From Aureibaculum sp. 2308TA14-22 (GTDB lineage Bacteria; Bacteroidota; Bacteroidia; Flavobacteriales; Flavobacteriaceae), in NCBI RefSeq assembly GCF_040538665.1, contig NZ_JBEWXT010000001.1:1452501-1516500 (forward strand): a DNA stretch of 64,000 bases, written 5' to 3'. The position numbers and the translations under genes are program-made. The notes beneath the pieces are model-generated. The model was given only the letters and a program-made list of their open reading frames with translations. It was not told where the DNA came from and ran no database searches. This document shows positions 61,778 through 64,000 of the stretch, in pieces (within the stretch, counting starts at the first letter, position 1; every line of letters begins with the position of its first letter).

Positions 61778-64000
61778 ATGTATAACAAAATAAAAAAATC
61801 ATTTTCTACCCTCCTATTCATAATAAGTATATCGATCATCTACAGTTGTTCAGAATCGAAAAAAGAAAACCTTACTCCTATTAAAAAAGATAGCCATATT
61901 GTACTTATAGGTAACAATTTAGCTTCAAGAATGATTAATTATGGGCATTTTGAAACTGAAATGCAAATGAGATACCCTGATAGCCTACTGTATATAAGAA
62001 ATATGGCAGATGGTGGTAATACACCAGGCTTTAGACCTCATTCTTCTAGAAATTCGCCATGGGCTTTTCCAGGAGCAGAAGTTTTTCAGTCTGAACTGGC
62101 AAACAAGTCTGGTAGTACTGGACATTTTGAAACTCCAGATCAGTGGTTAACAAGACTTAAGGCTGATATAATTCTTGCATTTTTTGGATACAATGAATCT
62201 TTTCAAGGTCCAGATGGATTGGATAATTACAAAGCCGAACTTCAGGCATTTATAACCCACACTAAAAAGCAAAATTATAATGGAGAAAATCCTCCTGAAT
62301 TGGTATTGATTTCTCCTATTGCTTTTGAAGATTTATCTGAAAAGATGGATTTACCTAATGGAGAAAAAGAGAATGTTAACTTAGCTCTTTACACTAAAGC
62401 TATGCAAGAAGTAGCTAAAGCAAATAATTTATTATTTGTAGATGCATTTGCCGCTACTGAAAAATGGTACACTAATGAAAGTGAAGATTTAACCGCAGAT
62501 GGTTTTCAACTTAACAATAAAGGATATAAGGTTTTCTCCAACTTCTTAGCTAATGAAGTATTTGGCTCCGTAAAGCTGAGAAATGAAACGAATAGAAAGT
62601 TGGTGCATGATGCGGTTATGGAAAAAAACTGGATTTGGCATAATGATTATAAAATACCAAATGGCGTTCATGCCTATGGTAGACGCTATGACCCATTTGG
62701 TCCAGACAATTATCCTTTTGAAGTAGAGAAATTGAGAGAAATGACGGATATCCGTGATCAAGCCATTTGGAAAGCTATTAAAGGAGAAAAAATGGATTTA
62801 GCTGCGGCTGATGCCAACACAAAAAAATTACCTGAAGTAGAAACCAATTATAAGCCCAGTAATAAAAATGGCGATCCCCAATATCTTTATGGTGAAGATG
62901 CTGAAGCCACATTAACAACGGCCAACGGTTATAAAGTAGAATTATTTGCTTCGGAGAAAGAATTTGGTAATTTGGCCAATCCCGTTCAAATGTCCTTTGA
63001 TAATAAGGGTAGATTATGGGTTGGCGTAATGCCCAGTTATCCACATTACAAACCAGGAGATAGTAAGCCAGATGATAAACTTATTATTTTAGAAGATACC
63101 GATAATGATGGTAAAGCTGACAAAGAAACTGTCTTTGCTGATGGATTACATTTAACTATTGGGTTTGAATTTGCACCTGAAGGTGTTTATGTTTCCCAAG
63201 GAACTAATTTGGTGTTGTTAAAAGATACAGACGGTGATGACAAAGCAGATGAAACTGAAGTTATTTTAAGTGGTTTTGATGATCACGACACTCATCATGC
63301 CATTAGTGCATTTGCTGCTGATCCTTCGGGGGCAATTTATATGGGAGAAGGTGTATTTCTGCATACCAATGTAGAAACGGCTTATGGCCCAGTAAGAGGA
63401 ACTAATGGCGGATTTTACAGATATAGCCCGCAAAGGCATCATTTAGAGCGTACCGCTCAACTATCAATTCCTAATCCATGGGGAATAGCTTTTGATGAGT
63501 GGGGACAAAATTTCTTTGCTCATACATCTGGTCCAGATATGACATGGATGATGCCTGGAACAATTAAAAATAGATATGGAAGAGCCAATCCTAGACCTGC
63601 AAATTTGATTGAAGATGCTCATAGGGTAAGACCTACTTCAGGACTGGAATTTGTTTCAAGTAGTCACTTTCCAGATGAAGTTCAAGGAGATATTTTAATC
63701 AACAATACCATCGGTTTCTTAGGAACTAAACAACATTCCATGAAAGATCAAGTTGATTCAGCCGGGTATGTTAGCAAACATAGATTAGATTTGGTTAAAT
63801 CAACAGATAAGAATTTCCGTCCCGTTGATATGGAGTTTGCTCCAGACGGGTCTTTATATTTTATCGATTGGCATAATGTACTTATTGGACATATGCAGCA
63901 TAATGCACGTGATCCTTTAAGAGACCACTCACATGGTAGAGTCTATAGAATTACTTATCCATCAAGACCTCTTTTAAAGCCAGCAAAGGTTTCAGGAGCA
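61778..64000 (+). CDS. SGNH plus PVC-type membrane-bound dehydrogenase lipoprotein (partial)
   Basis: An ATG at 61778 opens a frame that stays open for 741 codons to the window end. The signal peptide ends in SIIYSC (Cys24 region), so it is an exported lipoprotein. Residues of about 35-235 resemble an SGNH hydrolase-like domain (LIGNNLASRMINYGHFE and AFFGYNESFQGPDG). From about residue 385 it matches the PVC-type membrane-bound dehydrogenase beta-propeller: YKVELFASEKEFGNLANPVQ, ILEDTDNDGKADKETVFADG and GFDDHDTHHAISAF. The HEAT and cytochrome c parts expected at the C terminus lie beyond the window. It would pass electrons from a periplasmic sugar oxidation to the respiratory chain. Confidence 0.85.
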   Translation, partial: MYNKIKKSFSTLLFIISISIIYSCSESKKENLTPIKKDSHIVLIGNNLASRMINYGHFETEMQMRYPDSLLYIRNMADGGNTPGFRPHSSRNSPWAFPGAEVFQSELANKSGSTGHFETPDQWLTRLKADIILAFFGYNESFQGPDGLDNYKAELQAFITHTKKQNYNGENPPELVLISPIAFEDLSEKMDLPNGEKENVNLALYTKAMQEVAKANNLLFVDAFAATEKWYTNESEDLTADGFQLNNKGYKVFSNFLANEVFGSVKLRNETNRKLVHDAVMEKNWIWHNDYKIPNGVHAYGRRYDPFGPDNYPFEVEKLREMTDIRDQAIWKAIKGEKMDLAAADANTKKLPEVETNYKPSNKNGDPQYLYGEDAEATLTTANGYKVELFASEKEFGNLANPVQMSFDNKGRLWVGVMPSYPHYKPGDSKPDDKLIILEDTDNDGKADKETVFADGLHLTIGFEFAPEGVYVSQGTNLVLLKDTDGDDKADETEVILSGFDDHDTHHAISAFAADPSGAIYMGEGVFLHTNVETAYGPVRGTNGGFYRYSPQRHHLERTAQLSIPNPWGIAFDEWGQNFFAHTSGPDMTWMMPGTIKNRYGRANPRPANLIEDAHRVRPTSGLEFVSSSHFPDEVQGDILINNTIGFLGTKQHSMKDQVDSAGYVSKHRLDLVKSTDKNFRPVDMEFAPDGSLYFIDWHNVLIGHMQHNARDPLRDHSHGRVYRITYPSRPLLKPAKVSGA

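Noticed and set aside
62546-63044. Two minus-strand ORFs opposite the PVC-type dehydrogenase
   Set aside because: They are shadows of the open plus-strand frame, which has strong family motifs.
1-64000. CRISPR arrays, intact insertion sequences, rRNA genes
   Set aside because: No regularly spaced short repeats, transposase genes or rRNA signatures were seen; the repeats present are long and dispersed, or att-like.

Overview
The window is a chromosomal segment of an AT-rich member of the Bacteroidota, most likely a marine Flavobacteriaceae. The evidence is TAnnTTTG-type promoter boxes, many short Bacteroidota lipoprotein signals, a protease with a C-terminal type IX secretion sorting domain, a tyrosine integrase of the Bacteroides/CTnDOT type, and large loci for catabolism of algal or plant sugars. 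No rRNA, CRISPR array or intact insertion sequence was seen.

Layout. (1) 150-1874: a lipoprotein amidohydrolase. (2) 1.9-10.8 kb: an accessory region in which defence-like modules alternate with copies of a diverged, roughly 0.2-1.2 kb intergenic repeat. The modules are an ABC-type ATPase with a Toprim-like RloB protein, a DUF4238 protein, and an operon with a sacsin-type HATPase fused to a DUF3883 nuclease-like domain. A perfect 171-bp tandem duplication lies at the end of that operon. (3) 10.8-28 kb: ordinary core genes. They include a DUF3179 lipoprotein, a divergent EF-G paralogue, an operon with fused branched-chain 2-oxoacid dehydrogenase E1 and an ADP-ribose diphosphatase-like lipoprotein, an Lrp regulator, an M14 carboxypeptidase divergent from a small phage-repressor-like HTH protein with four operator-like palindromes between them, an M1 aminopeptidase, a sigma/anti-sigma/DUF4252 operon, an S41 protease and an S4 RNA-binding protein. 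(4) 28.1-28.5 kb: tRNA-Ser(GCT) and tRNA-Pro(TGG).

(5) 28.48-37.0 kb: an integrated element at the 3' end of tRNA-Pro. It has an integrase, a 13-bp direct repeat at both ends, matching 20-bp arm-site-like motifs inside both ends, a DUF5677-like plus PD-(D/E)XK nuclease pair, and a secreted trypsin-like protease. Two further near copies of the tRNA-Pro end lie at 37116-37130 and 52821-52835. (6) 37.26-52.49 kb, lying between those two copies: one strand of hexuronate genes (TRAP transporter dctPQM, eda, kdgK, uxaC, DUF4861, kduD, kduI, uxuA, two oxidoreductases) and xylAB. They turn glucuronate, galacturonate and unsaturated uronates into KDG, KDPG, pyruvate and glyceraldehyde 3-phosphate, and xylose into xylulose 5-phosphate. 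The mixture fits monomers of ulvan or glucuronoxylan; no SusCD pair or polysaccharide lyase is in view.

(7) 52.9-64 kb: a second sugar-oxidation locus with a ThuA-like lipoprotein, two TIM-barrel isomerases, an MFS permease, two Gfo/Idh/MocA dehydrogenases, a zinc alcohol dehydrogenase, an NAD-dependent epimerase and a large SGNH plus PVC-type dehydrogenase lipoprotein cut by the window end. Its substrate cannot be read from the sequence.

The most interesting signals are the serial tRNA-Pro-end repeats that bracket both a mobile element and the uronate operon, the repeat-punctuated defence-like modules, the palindrome array beside the HTH gene, and the unassigned sugar pathway at the right end.
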